This document shows, piece after piece, positions 1 through 5,040 of a DNA stretch of 5,550 nt. The notes under the pieces were generated by a model that was not told the origin of the DNA, did not search any database, and worked only from the letters and a program-made list of their open reading frames with translations. Numbering within the stretch: the first letter of the stretch is position 1; every line of letters starts with the position of its first letter. The DNA comes from Halococcaceae archaeon (GTDB taxonomy: Archaea > Halobacteriota > Halobacteria > Halobacteriales > Halalkalicoccaceae). The stretch lies in the NCBI GenBank assembly GCA_007128515.1, contig SKXI01000386.1:1-5550 (forward strand). The letters are read 5' to 3'. The position numbers were made by a program, and so were the translations under genes.

Positions 1-173
1 GGGTTCGATCCCACGGTGCCGGACTCGTAGACCATCCGGAGGTCGGGGGCGTGTGTCCGCTTCGCGACGTTGCACGCGAGGTTCGGCATCCCGATGCCGA
101 CGAGCACGCGGTCGTCGTTCTCGAGTTCGCGCGCCGCCGCGACGGCCATCAGCTCGCGGTTCGTGTAGCTCAT
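1..173 (-). CDS. CoA-transferase family I, subunit B (glutaconate CoA-transferase-like), N-terminal part, cut by left edge
   Basis: The first 57 residues of a family I CoA-transferase beta subunit are present; the rest lies beyond position 1. The start is an ATG at 173 whose first bases overlap the TGA of subunit A (ATGA, 170-173), so the two chains are probably translationally coupled and made in equal amounts. A nucleotide-loop-like stretch (VLVGIGMPNLA, about residues 23-33) is followed by YESG at 49-52. Glu50 sits where family members carry the catalytic glutamate that forms the enzyme-CoA thioester (Glu54 in the glutaconate CoA-transferase beta chain of Acidaminococcus). The expected role, with subunit A, is moving CoA from an acyl-CoA donor to a free carboxylic acid in the cytoplasm. 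The acid is not known. Because IpdB-type ring-opening hydrolases of actinobacteria share this fold and glutamate, transferase activity itself is inferred. Confidence 0.85.
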   Translation of the reverse strand, partial: MSYTNRELMAVAAARELENDDRVLVGIGMPNLACNVAKRTHAPDLRMVYESGTVGSN

Positions 174-1084
174 CGGTACGCCCCCATGTCGACCGGAGTG
201 GCGTAGGCGTGGTCGGGGTCGAGGTCGAGCAGCCGTTCGGCGCCGAGCTTCTCAACGTACTCGCGTCGGTGCTCGACGCCGTAGACCCACTCGTCGAGCC
301 AGGCGTCGGTCCGGTCGGGGTCGGCGGCGACCTCGGCCCACTCGAGGTACGCCTCGTTGTCCCTGCCGTAGTAGCCCTGCGCGTAGGAGGGGTGTGAGCC
401 GTAGGGGTCGTGAACGACGAAATCGACGTCGTCGCCGGTGATCAGGGTTCGGTTCGGATCGCTCCGGATCGTCGTCTCGTCGACGAGCTCCTCGACCGAG
501 AGGACCACCCGGTCGGCGGCGAGCCCGGCGAGCGCCTGCTCGCCCTGTATCCCCCAGAGGTGGGCGTTCCCGTCCCGGTCGGCACGCTGGGCTCGGATCA
601 CCGCGACGTCGGGTTCGATCGGCGCGACGGCGTAGACGGAGTCGTCGCCGAACGGGCTGTCGACCCGTGCTATGTTCTCGTTGTGCTCCGGAAGGTCGGA
701 GCCGATGAACCCGCGCAACGGGGCGAACGGGAGGTTCGCCGCGCCAGCGTGCAGGGCGGCGATCAGGCCGAAGTGGGTGTACTCCTCCAGTTCGACCTCG
801 TTCGGAACGCCCTCTTCGACCGCGCGTCGGAACGCCGGGAGGCTTCCGACGCCGGGGTTGCCCGCCCAGGAGAACGTCACCTTCCGGGCACAGCCCGCGG
901 CGATCATCTGGTCGTAGATCAGGTCCGGAGTGGCCCTGACGAGATCCAGGTCGGCGATCCCCTGTCTGACGATCTCGTGGCCCGCGGCGAACGGGATGAG
1001 GTGGGTGAAGCCCGCGAGGTAGATCCGGTCGCCGTCGGAGACCGCGCGCTCGACGGCCTCCCGCATCGTAGTGATAGGGGTCAT
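170..1084 (-). CDS. CoA-transferase family I, subunit A (glutaconate CoA-transferase / IpdA-like)
   Basis: This is a complete 304-residue alpha subunit, close to the usual length of GctA/IpdA-type chains. The N-terminal half has the family pattern: GDRIYLAGF near residues 18-26, the HLIPFAAGHEIVRQG segment at about 28-42, a glycine-rich WAGNPGVGS stretch at 73-81, and EEYTHFGLIAALHAGAANLPFAP at roughly 100-122. The middle has the PDVAVIRAQRADRDGNAHLWG segment (158-178), which is typical of these subunits. The alpha chain supplies part of the CoA and acid pocket, while the catalytic glutamate sits on subunit B, which starts inside this gene's stop codon. The ATG at 1084 was chosen; a second in-frame ATG six codons later (Met7) would also keep the whole domain. 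The gene is divergent from the thiamine-diphosphate enzyme gene across a 207-base gap. I see no convincing TATA box on its side. The family is secure, the substrate unknown; IpdAB-like hydrolase activity is an alternative. Confidence 0.88.
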   Translation of the reverse strand: MTPITTMREAVERAVSDGDRIYLAGFTHLIPFAAGHEIVRQGIADLDLVRATPDLIYDQMIAAGCARKVTFSWAGNPGVGSLPAFRRAVEEGVPNEVELEEYTHFGLIAALHAGAANLPFAPLRGFIGSDLPEHNENIARVDSPFGDDSVYAVAPIEPDVAVIRAQRADRDGNAHLWGIQGEQALAGLAADRVVLSVEELVDETTIRSDPNRTLITGDDVDFVVHDPYGSHPSYAQGYYGRDNEAYLEWAEVAADPDRTDAWLDEWVYGVEHRREYVEKLGAERLLDLDPDHAYATPVDMGAYR

Positions 1085-1108
1085 CGTAGCCGACCGGATC
1101 TCTCAGGC

Positions 1109-1124
1109 ACACGTGTCACCGGTG
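1109..1124. promoter_or_regulatory. Two abutting 8-base palindromes, candidate operator for the CoA-transferase genes
   Basis: ACACGTGT (1109-1116) is directly followed by CACCGGTG (1117-1124); each is a perfect palindrome. They lie 25-40 bases upstream of the subunit A start, where a promoter or operator of a short-leader or leaderless archaeal gene would sit. A regulatory role is inferred from position and symmetry only. Palindromes of 8 bases are not rare in GC-rich DNA. Confidence 0.3.
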
Positions 1125-1127
1125 TCG

Positions 1128-1144
1128 TTCGATTCGAAATCGAA
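1128..1144. promoter_or_regulatory. 17-base dyad TTCGAT-N5-ATCGAA in the divergent intergenic region
   Basis: Perfect 6-base arms (1128-1133 and 1139-1144) flank a 5-base spacer, TCGAA. The dyad is AT-richer than its surroundings and lies about 44-60 bases upstream of the subunit A start, roughly in the left third of the gap between the two divergent genes. Spacing and symmetry suit a dimeric winged-helix or Lrp/TrmB-like regulator, but no regulator is encoded nearby to link to it. Confidence 0.35.
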
Positions 1145-1236
1145 GAACTATGGACTTCTACGATGATCCCTATGAGTTCGCTCATGCTCGTCTCGACCGA
1201 AGATCGCCGATCGCCGAGTTAAGGGTTCTCCTTCAC

Positions 1237-1258
1237 CGGACCCGATCCCCGGGGTCCG
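1237..1258. promoter_or_regulatory. 22-base dyad CGGACCC-N8-GGGTCCG next to the TATA box, candidate operator
   Basis: Perfect 7-base arms (1237-1243 and 1252-1258) are separated by 8 bases and end four bases before the TTTACA box of the thiamine-diphosphate enzyme gene. The symmetry extends over two helical turns and abuts the position of the TFB recognition element. Binding here could recruit or block the basal factors. That it is an operator is inferred from its geometry. Confidence 0.4.
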
Positions 1259-1262
1259 AACC

Positions 1263-1268
1263 TTTACA
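1263..1268 (+). promoter_or_regulatory. TATA-like box for the thiamine-diphosphate enzyme gene (leaderless promoter)
   Basis: TTTACA, preceded by CGAACC as a plausible TFB recognition element, lies 24-29 bases before the ATG at 1292. Archaeal transcription usually starts about 25 bases downstream of the box centre, so the mRNA would begin at or within a few bases of the start codon. This fits the absence of a Shine-Dalgarno sequence and supports 1292 as the true start. Leaderless transcripts are common in haloarchaea. Confidence 0.6.
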
Positions 1269-1291
1269 CACCTCTCCGTACCTTTCCCGGT

Positions 1292-2935
1292 ATGAACGTC
1301 AACGAGGCCGTCATCGACCGCCTGCGCGAGAACGGGATCGACACCGTCTTCGGCATTCCCGGGAAGCAGTCGCTCCCGCTGAACGAGACGATCGGCGAGC
1401 GCGAGGACGTCCGGTTCGTGATGGCGCGCCACGAGACCGCGGTCTCGCACCAGGCGTGGGGCTACGCCGAGACCAGCGGACGGATGGCCGCGACGGTCGT
1501 GATCCCGGGACCTGGCGACATGAACGCGATGAACGGGCTAAAGAACGCGAAGAATGACTGCACCCCCCTCCTCCACGTCGCGATCGAGACCGAACCCGAG
1601 ATCAGGGGCGGCGACGGCATCCACGAGACGCCGCCCGACACCTACGACAACGTCGTGAAGGAGAATATAACCGTAAAAACCGCAGAGAGCACGCTCGCCG
1701 AACTCCAGCGGGCGATCGACGTCGCGCGAACGCCACCGACGGGGCCGGTACGGATCGGCATCCCGAAGGACTTCCTCAAACTCGACGTCCCGCTCGCGGA
1801 GCCGGAGTCGACCGTCGAGGATCGGGTCGGGGAGCCCCCGAGAGAGGCCGTCGAGCGGGCCGCCGACCTCCTCTCCGACTCCGAGAGACCGGTGATCGTC
1901 GCGGGAGGGGGCGTTCGGGCCTCCGAGGCGACCGAGGAACTCGTGACCGTGGCCGAACGCCTCGACGCGCCCGTCGTCGTCACGTACAAGGGGAAGGGGG
2001 CGTTCCCGGACGACCACGACCTCGCGACGAGCGCGCTCTGTGGCGGGGCAGGTTCAGAAATAAAGGGGCTGGTCGCGGAGTCGGACGCCGCGCTCGGCGT
2101 CGGCACCGACTTCGACGCGGTGACGATGCAGAACTGGTCGATCGAGGTCCCCGAGCGGCTCGTCCACGTCACGCTCGACGCCTCGGACGTCGGGACCGGC
2201 TACCGGCCGGAGGTCGGGATCGTCGCCGACGCCGCGGCGACGCTCTCGGCGCTCGACGGCGCGCTCGCCGAGCGGACGGTCGAGAGCCAGGACGGTCTCG
2301 AACGGGCGCGGGAGACCCGCGAGGGAATCGAGGAGCGCCTCGGTGAGCTCCTCTCGGTGACCGACGCGCCGCTGACGTCGGTGAGCGCGCTGCGTGCGCT
2401 GCGCGAGGCGATCCCGCGGGAGGCGGCGGTCGGCGTCGACGCCGGCGGGTTCAGGCTCTGGACGTTGGTCGCGTTCGACGCGTACGGGCCCCGGAGCTAC
2501 GTCAACCCCGGCTCCTGGGCGACGATGGGCTCGGGACTGCCCTCGGCGATCGGCGCGAAACTCGCTGAACCGGAGCGTCCCGCGGTGGCGCTCACCGGCG
2601 ACGGCGGACTGCTGATGTGTCTGCACGAACTCCACACGCTCGTCGACGAGGGGATCGACGTCACCGTCGTCGTGCTGAACAACAGCGACTACGCGATCAT
2701 CAGCGAGGAGGCGGGTCGGAGCTACCGGATGAGCGAGGGCGAGTACGGCTGGGAGGAGTCGCCGGTCTCGTACACGGCCGTCGCGGAGGGGCTCGGGCTC
2801 GACTCCGTCCGGGCCGATACCACGGAGGAGGTCCGCGAGGTCGTGGCCGAGGCGATCGAGAGCGAGGGCCCGACGCTCGTCGAGGTCCCGACGGACCCGT
2901 ACGAGCCGCAGGCGAGCGTCTGGATGAACGACTGA
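1292..2935 (+). CDS. Thiamine-diphosphate-dependent enzyme, acetolactate synthase / benzoylformate decarboxylase-like
   Basis: The 547-residue protein has the three-domain layout of the POX/ALS/decarboxylase family and matches its usual length. The N-terminal pyrimidine-binding domain (about 3-165) has VFGIPG (19-24) and the RHE motif (46-48); Glu48 is the conserved glutamate that activates the cofactor. The central nucleotide-fold domain spans roughly 185-320. The C-terminal pyrophosphate domain (about 375-535) has GDGG at 436-439 and NN at 463-464, the diphosphate and Mg2+ binding signature. The reaction is expected to be decarboxylation of a 2-oxo acid, perhaps with transfer to an acceptor. 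It is probably not a housekeeping acetolactate synthase. The G-x-R-F-D motif is GTDFD here (271-275), so the arginine is absent. The segment after the first domain's GPGDMN loop also differs from the usual ALS sequence, and no small-subunit gene follows. It diverges from a CoA-transferase pair, which suggests organic-acid catabolism. The substrate is unassigned. Confidence 0.9.
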   Translation: MNVNEAVIDRLRENGIDTVFGIPGKQSLPLNETIGEREDVRFVMARHETAVSHQAWGYAETSGRMAATVVIPGPGDMNAMNGLKNAKNDCTPLLHVAIETEPEIRGGDGIHETPPDTYDNVVKENITVKTAESTLAELQRAIDVARTPPTGPVRIGIPKDFLKLDVPLAEPESTVEDRVGEPPREAVERAADLLSDSERPVIVAGGGVRASEATEELVTVAERLDAPVVVTYKGKGAFPDDHDLATSALCGGAGSEIKGLVAESDAALGVGTDFDAVTMQNWSIEVPERLVHVTLDASDVGTGYRPEVGIVADAAATLSALDGALAERTVESQDGLERARETREGIEERLGELLSVTDAPLTSVSALRALREAIPREAAVGVDAGGFRLWTLVAFDAYGPRSYVNPGSWATMGSGLPSAIGAKLAEPERPAVALTGDGGLLMCLHELHTLVDEGIDVTVVVLNNSDYAIISEEAGRSYRMSEGEYGWEESPVSYTAVAEGLGLDSVRADTTEEVREVVAEAIESEGPTLVEVPTDPYEPQASVWMND

Positions 2936-3014
2936 TACGGTCTGCTGTAACGGTTACCCGGCGCAACCGCAGGGCGGTCGCTGTTGCGCCGGCAAAGCCG
3001 TACAGCAGTCCGTA
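2936..3014. repeat. 79-base imperfect inverted repeat (32-base arms, 26 of 32 matching) just after a stop codon
   Basis: The left arm is 2936-2967 and the right arm 2983-3014, with a 15-base loop. By hand alignment 26 of 32 positions pair. This includes an outer TACGG/CCGTA block, an 8-base block (CTGCTGTA, 2942-2949, with 3001-3008) and a perfect 10-base inner stem (2958-2967 with 2983-2992). An alternative 5-base hairpin, ACCGC-AGG-GCGGT (2966-2978), sits in the loop. The repeat begins at the base following the TGA of the thiamine-diphosphate enzyme gene. It is much longer than an ordinary terminator stem and has no T-run on the plus strand. It could be a miniature inverted-repeat element, a relic of an insertion sequence (the ends could be read as lying between TA dinucleotides), or an mRNA 3'-end stabiliser. 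The structure is seen; the role is inferred. Confidence 0.7.
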
Positions 3015-3018
3015 TAAA
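3013..3018. promoter_or_regulatory. TATAAA / TTTATA box at the outer edge of the inverted repeat
   Basis: The sequence reads TATAAA on the plus strand and TTTATA on the minus strand, both close to haloarchaeal TATA boxes. Read plus, it would start RNA near 3040 and leave a leader of about 155 bases before the hydrolase. Read minus, it would start within the inverted repeat and produce RNA antisense to the 3' end of the thiamine-diphosphate enzyme gene. Neither start is supported by anything else in the sequence. Confidence 0.25.
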
Positions 3019-3196
3019 CCCTGGTGGAAGTCTTCGGGGTGTTACACGTCGGACCAGGAGTGTGACTGATCGTGGTCTACTCTCGCACGCATCGCCCACG
3101 GTCTCCGTCGAACGCTCTCACGACACCGACTTCTTCGCGATAACGTGTGCGAAAGAGTGACGTAGCCTGCCCACCTCCTTACAGGGTCGAGAGATC
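3019..3196. other. Intergenic stretch without a recognised gene
   Basis: No open frame here has coding character and no RNA gene is recognisable. A weak 6-base inverted repeat, CCTGGT (3020-3025) with ACCAGG (3053-3058), is the only symmetry I noted. The bases just before the hydrolase ATG (GGGTCGAGAG, 3184-3193) are a poor Shine-Dalgarno match, and no TATA box lies at the leaderless distance. The hydrolase promoter is therefore not located. Confidence 0.5.
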
Positions 3197-3988
3197 ATGG
3201 AGACGGTCATCTCGGCCGACGGAACGCCGATCGCGTACGAACGAGCGGGGAGCGGGCCGCCGCTCGTGCTCGTCCACGGGACGACCGCCGATCACACCCG
3301 ATGGGACCCACTCCGTTCCGCCTTCGAGGAACGCTGTACGGTGTACGCGATCGACCGACGGGGCCGCGGCGAGAGTGGCGACGCACCCGAGTACGCGCTG
3401 GAACGGGAGGCCGAGGACGTCGCTGCCGTCGTCGATTCGATCGACGAATCGGTGGTCCTCCTCGGCCACTCCTACGGCGGCCTCTGTTCCCTGGAGGCGG
3501 CGCTGCGAACCGACGATCTGTGCGGACTCGTCCTGTACGAACCGCCGATGCCGGTCGGCGACCACGTCTCCGACACCGAACACGTTCTCGACGAGATGAC
3601 GGCACTCGTTGACGACGGTGAGAACGAACAGGCACTCGTATCGTTCTTCCGTGACATCGTCGGTTCTTCGGCCACGGAACTCGACGCGTACAGATCATCA
3701 CCGGACTGGCCGGCGCGGGTGGACGCCGTCCACACGGTCGTTCGGGAAGAACGGGCGGAGAAAGCGTACGAGTTCGATGCCGCGCGGTTCACAGGGTTGA
3801 CCGTTCCGACGTTGCTGTTGTCCGGAGACGAGAGCGCACCGTTTCTCACTGAGGCGACCGAACGACTCGACGACGTCCTTCCGAACAGCCGTATCGTCGT
3901 CTTCGCCGGGCACGGACACGCCGCGATGAACACCGCGCCGGGGCTCTTCGTCGACGAAGTCCTCTCGTTCATCGACGAACCGAGCTAA
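3197..3988 (+). CDS. Alpha/beta hydrolase
   Basis: This 263-residue protein has a typical single-domain alpha/beta hydrolase length and no signal peptide or membrane segment, so it is probably cytoplasmic. The oxyanion-hole motif HGTT is at 27-30. The nucleophile elbow GHSYGG (90-95) gives Ser92. The acid is likely Asp211 in LLLSGDES, and the catalytic histidine most likely His241 in FAGHGHAAMNTAP, completing the triad. Between about 115 and 195 lies the variable cap region that decides substrate. It could be an esterase, a lactonase or a C-C bond hydrolase; the sequence does not separate these. It runs in the same direction as the thiamine-diphosphate enzyme gene but is 261 bases away behind a large inverted repeat, so co-transcription is doubtful. 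Its codons are less GC-biased: about 54 of 263 end in A or T, against about 45 of 547 in that gene, with clustered AGA, TCA, GTA and GTT codons near residues 130-170. Separate ancestry is possible. Confidence 0.9.
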   Translation: METVISADGTPIAYERAGSGPPLVLVHGTTADHTRWDPLRSAFEERCTVYAIDRRGRGESGDAPEYALEREAEDVAAVVDSIDESVVLLGHSYGGLCSLEAALRTDDLCGLVLYEPPMPVGDHVSDTEHVLDEMTALVDDGENEQALVSFFRDIVGSSATELDAYRSSPDWPARVDAVHTVVREERAEKAYEFDAARFTGLTVPTLLLSGDESAPFLTEATERLDDVLPNSRIVVFAGHGHAAMNTAPGLFVDEVLSFIDEPS

Positions 3989-4018
3989 CGGACCGACGAT
4001 CGTACGTCCCCGGTCTCG

Positions 4019-4035
4019 ACATCCGTTCGGGATGT
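4019..4035. terminator. Candidate terminator-like hairpin between convergent genes
   Basis: ACATCC (4019-4024) and GGATGT (4030-4035) form a perfect 6-base stem with a GTTCG loop, 31 bases after the hydrolase stop. Further symmetry lies to the right: AGTAGCG (4049-4055) pairs with CGCTACT (4105-4111), which includes the aldolase stop codon, and CTCCG (4070-4074) pairs with CGGAG (4091-4095) inside it. Both flanking genes end here, so a bidirectional 3'-end structure is reasonable. No clear T-run is present, and archaeal terminators mostly depend on T-runs, so confidence is modest. Confidence 0.35.
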
Positions 4036-4106
4036 GTGTCCAGCGGGCAGTAGCGTCACGAGAGAACGTCTCCGAAGCCGAGGGTTTCGACGGAGCCAAC
4101 GGTTCG

Positions 4107-4895
4107 CTACTCTCGCTCCGACCGGCTCCGCTCGTACGTCTCGCGGATCCGCTCGCCGCCCTCGATCAGCGTCGTCGTGTCCTTGCCCGCGATCAGGTAG
4201 TCGAAGCCGCGCTCGACCGCGGCCGGAACGTCCTCGGCTCTGACCGAGAGCGTCCCGACCGGAACGCCCTCCGAGTGACTCGCCTCGAGCACCCGTTCGA
4301 TCGCGCCGGAGAGTTCCTCCGAGTCCCACTCGGCGAAGACCCCGAGCGAGGCCGAGAGGTCCGCCGGGCCGACGAACAGCGAGTCGACCCCGTCCGTAGC
4401 GGCGATCGCACCCGCGTTCTCGACGCCCCCCGGCGTCTCGATCTGCGCGATCCGGAACAGGTCGTCGTGGTCGCGATCGACGTACTCGACGAGCGACTGG
4501 CCGTGGCCCGACGCACGGCCGCCCGCGACGCCCCGGACCCCCTCGGGCGGGTACCTCGTCGCCTCGACGAACGCCCTCGCGTCCTCGGCCGTGTCGATCA
4601 TCGGGACCATCAGCCCGTCGACGCCGATGTCCAGGACTCGTTTGATGCGAACGGGGTCGTTCCACGCCGGCCGGACGATCACCGACGGGTCGCCCGGAGC
4701 CGCCTCGGCCGCCCGGACCAGCCCCGCGACCGTCTCGAGGCTCATCGTCGTGTGCTCGGTGTCGACGGCGACGAACGCGAAGCCGGCGCGCGCGGCCGCC
4801 TCGACGACCGTCGGGTGGCCGATCGAGACCCACGAACCGAGCGCGCCGTCGGCGAGGCGGTCGGCCAGACCGCGCGCTTCCGGTTCCTCGCTCAT
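4107..4895 (-). CDS. HpcH/HpaI family class II aldolase (2-keto-3-deoxy acid / 4-hydroxy-2-oxo acid aldolase)
   Basis: The 262-residue protein matches the normal length of this TIM-barrel family. Key positions are all present: DTEH at 45-48 with the general-base His48, Arg75 in IVRPAWND, the metal ligand Glu153 in QIETPGG, and the metal ligand Asp179 in FVGPADLSASLG. Their spacing follows E. coli HpaI (His45, Arg70, Glu149, Asp175) with offsets of 3 to 5. It should be a divalent-metal aldolase that reversibly cleaves a 2-keto-3-deoxy sugar acid or 4-hydroxy-2-oxo acid to pyruvate (or a related 2-oxo acid) and an aldehyde in the cytoplasm. The upstream gene on the same strand is an enolase-superfamily enzyme, which could supply the 2-keto-3-deoxy substrate. 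The start at 4895 fits the family's N-terminus; the ATG follows GGGGTGTGA, a weak Shine-Dalgarno match, with a poor TATA candidate (TTCATC, 4921-4926, minus strand) at leaderless distance. The stop is TAG. The exact substrate (rhamnonate-, galactarate- or homoprotocatechuate-derived) cannot be told. Confidence 0.92.
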   Translation of the reverse strand: MSEEPEARGLADRLADGALGSWVSIGHPTVVEAAARAGFAFVAVDTEHTTMSLETVAGLVRAAEAAPGDPSVIVRPAWNDPVRIKRVLDIGVDGLMVPMIDTAEDARAFVEATRYPPEGVRGVAGGRASGHGQSLVEYVDRDHDDLFRIAQIETPGGVENAGAIAATDGVDSLFVGPADLSASLGVFAEWDSEELSGAIERVLEASHSEGVPVGTLSVRAEDVPAAVERGFDYLIAGKDTTTLIEGGERIRETYERSRSERE

Positions 4896-5006
4896 TCGTC
4901 ACACCCCTGCCCACTCGTCGGATGAACCGTCGGTCGTCGGTGACGTCCACACGGCCGCCGTCGTCGTCGCGGAGCGGTCATGGCCGCGCGTTGTCCTGCC
5001 GTCGGC

Positions 5007-5038
5007 AAAAAGCCTCAGTCCCCGGCACGTCTGACGTG
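5007..5038 (-). terminator. Candidate terminator after the enolase-superfamily gene
   Basis: Reading the minus strand, the stop codon (5043-5041) is followed by the stem CACGT-CAG-ACGTG (5038-5026) and then by five T (5011-5007) flanked by GGC and GCC. T-runs are the main archaeal termination signal. This would separate the enolase-superfamily transcript from the aldolase gene 145 bases further on, although partial read-through is possible. A 5-base T-run is short, so this is tentative. Confidence 0.4.
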
Positions 5039-5040
5039 GT

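Noticed and set aside
1202..1215. Tandem GATCGCC-GATCGCC direct repeat in the divergent gap
   Set aside because: Two 7-base copies of a sequence built from the very common GATCG/CGATC words of haloarchaeal DNA are expected by chance, and they are not aligned with either promoter.
410..1222. Long open frame (270 codons) on the plus strand across the CoA-transferase gene
   Set aside because: It is antisense to subunit A, whose protein shows clear family motifs. Long antisense frames are expected in DNA with over 90% GC3, and the translation matches no family I recognise.
1150..1557. Plus-strand frame starting in the divergent gap and running into the thiamine-diphosphate enzyme gene
   Set aside because: Its first residues (MDFYDDPYEFAHARL) look protein-like, but the remainder is the out-of-frame, Arg-rich translation of the downstream gene. 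It has no promoter or ribosome site, and the TATA box at 1263 supports a start at 1292.
1292..2935. Assignment as the biosynthetic acetolactate synthase large subunit (ilvB)
   Set aside because: The family is right, but the ALS arginine motif is altered, no small-subunit or ketol-acid reductoisomerase gene follows, and the neighbours are catabolic enzyme types. A gene symbol would be unsafe.
2617..3099. Frames on both strands crossing the thiamine-diphosphate enzyme gene end and the inverted repeat
   Set aside because: They are Arg- or Ser-rich shadow translations of the coding end continued by chance through the repeat; no transposase or other family motif appears.
4032..4925. 297-codon plus-strand frame opposite the aldolase, and a 321-codon minus-strand frame (3985-4950) in another phase
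   Set aside because: Both are overlapping shadows of the aldolase gene, which has intact catalytic motifs. Their products are Arg-rich low-complexity translations typical of out-of-frame GC-rich DNA.
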